Assembly: GCF_041381155.1 (NCBI RefSeq)
Contig: NC_091138.1
Location: forward strand, 17,051,255 to 17,115,254
Reading direction: 5' to 3'
DNA: 64,000 bases
Source: Argopecten irradians
Taxonomy: Eukaryota > Mollusca > Bivalvia > Pectinida > Pectinidae
Program-made: the position numbers and the translations under genes
Shown here: positions 63,178 to 64,000 of the stretch, piece after piece
Layout: the number at the start of each line of letters is the position of its first letter
Position numbering within the stretch: position 1 is the stretch's first letter
The notes under the pieces: generated by a model
The model's database searches: none
Seen by the model: only the letters and a program-made list of their open reading frames with translations
Told to the model about the DNA's origin: nothing

Positions 63178-64000
63178 GACATCACATCGCCAGGAAGATT
63201 GTTTAAGCAATTAATATCCTGTCATGTTGTAATATGGTTAATGAAAAAAAGGTGACACCTTTTATTGTCAAAATTTCAAACAGCCTTGACTATTCAGGTG
63301 TTGAAGCACAGGGGCTTGTCACAAATTTCCAACCAAAGTAAATATGTATGTATTATAGTATCAATAATACATACCCATGATATATACATGTACACATATA
63401 TTGACAGTTGAAATCCCAGTTTTGGAGCCAGGTTTAAAAGACCAATATATCAAAAAGGTCTTATTTTGTGTCAACTTATCAATAGTGAAACAAATAATTA
63501 CTGAAACAAGAAACTAAACAATAAAATCAGCAAGTATCATTTTATTACATAAAGAGCTGAACATTTGTATGTTACATATTATCTACACAATCTCCCCAAC
63601 GATTGTTTAAAAGCAATAGGTCTGGAATCAGGCAGAACATTACATGGAAGCTCAAGGCAATCCACACAAGTCTGCCAGCTACACCATGCCAATAATTATA
63701 GTTAAGATATTCAAGGAAAATTAATCAAAAGCTACCAGTCATCTGGCTACGAAATTTATAAAATTAGTCTTATGAAATAAAGTATGAACTGAAATATGAT
63801 TGAAAATTAATTTTTTACCAGCCACACTGCTACTTCAGACATAATGAATGGATGACTGTATCACATTGACAGCAGTGTCTCTAATCTTTGGGCGTTTGAT
63901 TTGTCATGTCTGCAACACTTAAAAGAAATCAAAGGCTCATGGCCTGGTTTCACCAATATTCTTCAACTTGAAGGGAAATTCCTTAACTTCAAAATTGTCC
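63178..64000. other. No gene recognised; possible 3' flank of a gene beyond the window
   Basis: An AATAAA on the minus strand (TTTATT at about 63540) with more complex sequence to its right could mark the 3' end of a minus-strand gene continuing past 64000. No coding exon is seen. Confidence 0.25.

Overview
This is a eukaryotic nuclear window, AT-rich and intron-rich, most likely from a bivalve mollusc. The evidence is GT-AG introns with phase-consistent exons, AATAAA signals, tRNA-derived SINEs with a molluscan-type tail, many foldback MITEs, and animal gene families. The species cannot be named from the sequence. No bacterial or viral features were found.

Three genes can be rebuilt exon by exon. 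(1) A monoamine-oxidase-family flavoprotein lies on the minus strand (45718 down to 28667, 11 exons, 532 aa). (2) A glutathione S-transferase lies on the plus strand (45844-51254, 4 exons, 225 aa). The two are head to head with only 125 bp between start codons, so they probably share a bidirectional promoter. (3) The mitochondrial acyl carrier protein gene (NDUFAB1 family) lies on the plus strand (56597-59574). It has two alternative versions of its helix-I exon separated by only 34 nt, a spacing that should force mutually exclusive splicing.

Layout. 1-3 kb: a long hairpin and a MITE-like element. 3.5-13.4 kb: old diverged copies of a roughly 1.3 kb unit plus two recent tandem copies (3993-6540). 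Each recent copy carries a possible two-exon gene for a tiny secreted peptide with two cysteines. 13.45-18.40 kb: a 2.45 kb tandem duplication packed with nested hairpins. 18.4-28.3 kb: no recognised host gene, one dead mariner transposon and a few foldbacks. 28.3-45.7 kb: the amine oxidase, whose intron 6 holds an 8.7 kb array of a 35-bp satellite flanked by two SINEs in opposite orientation. 45.7-52.5 kb: the GST and two hAT-like MITEs with clear 8-bp target duplications. 53.7-56.1 kb: a SINE and a TTAA-flanked element. 56.6-60.2 kb: the acyl carrier protein gene. 60.9-63.2 kb: two more non-autonomous elements and a short satellite.

The genes share no pathway beyond general metabolism: amine oxidation, glutathione conjugation, and mitochondrial acyl carrier/complex I function. 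All spliced models are inferred by eye from splice sites, reading phase and family motifs. Near-identical tandem copies and ragged patches in the satellite may partly reflect assembly of a heterozygous, repeat-rich genome.
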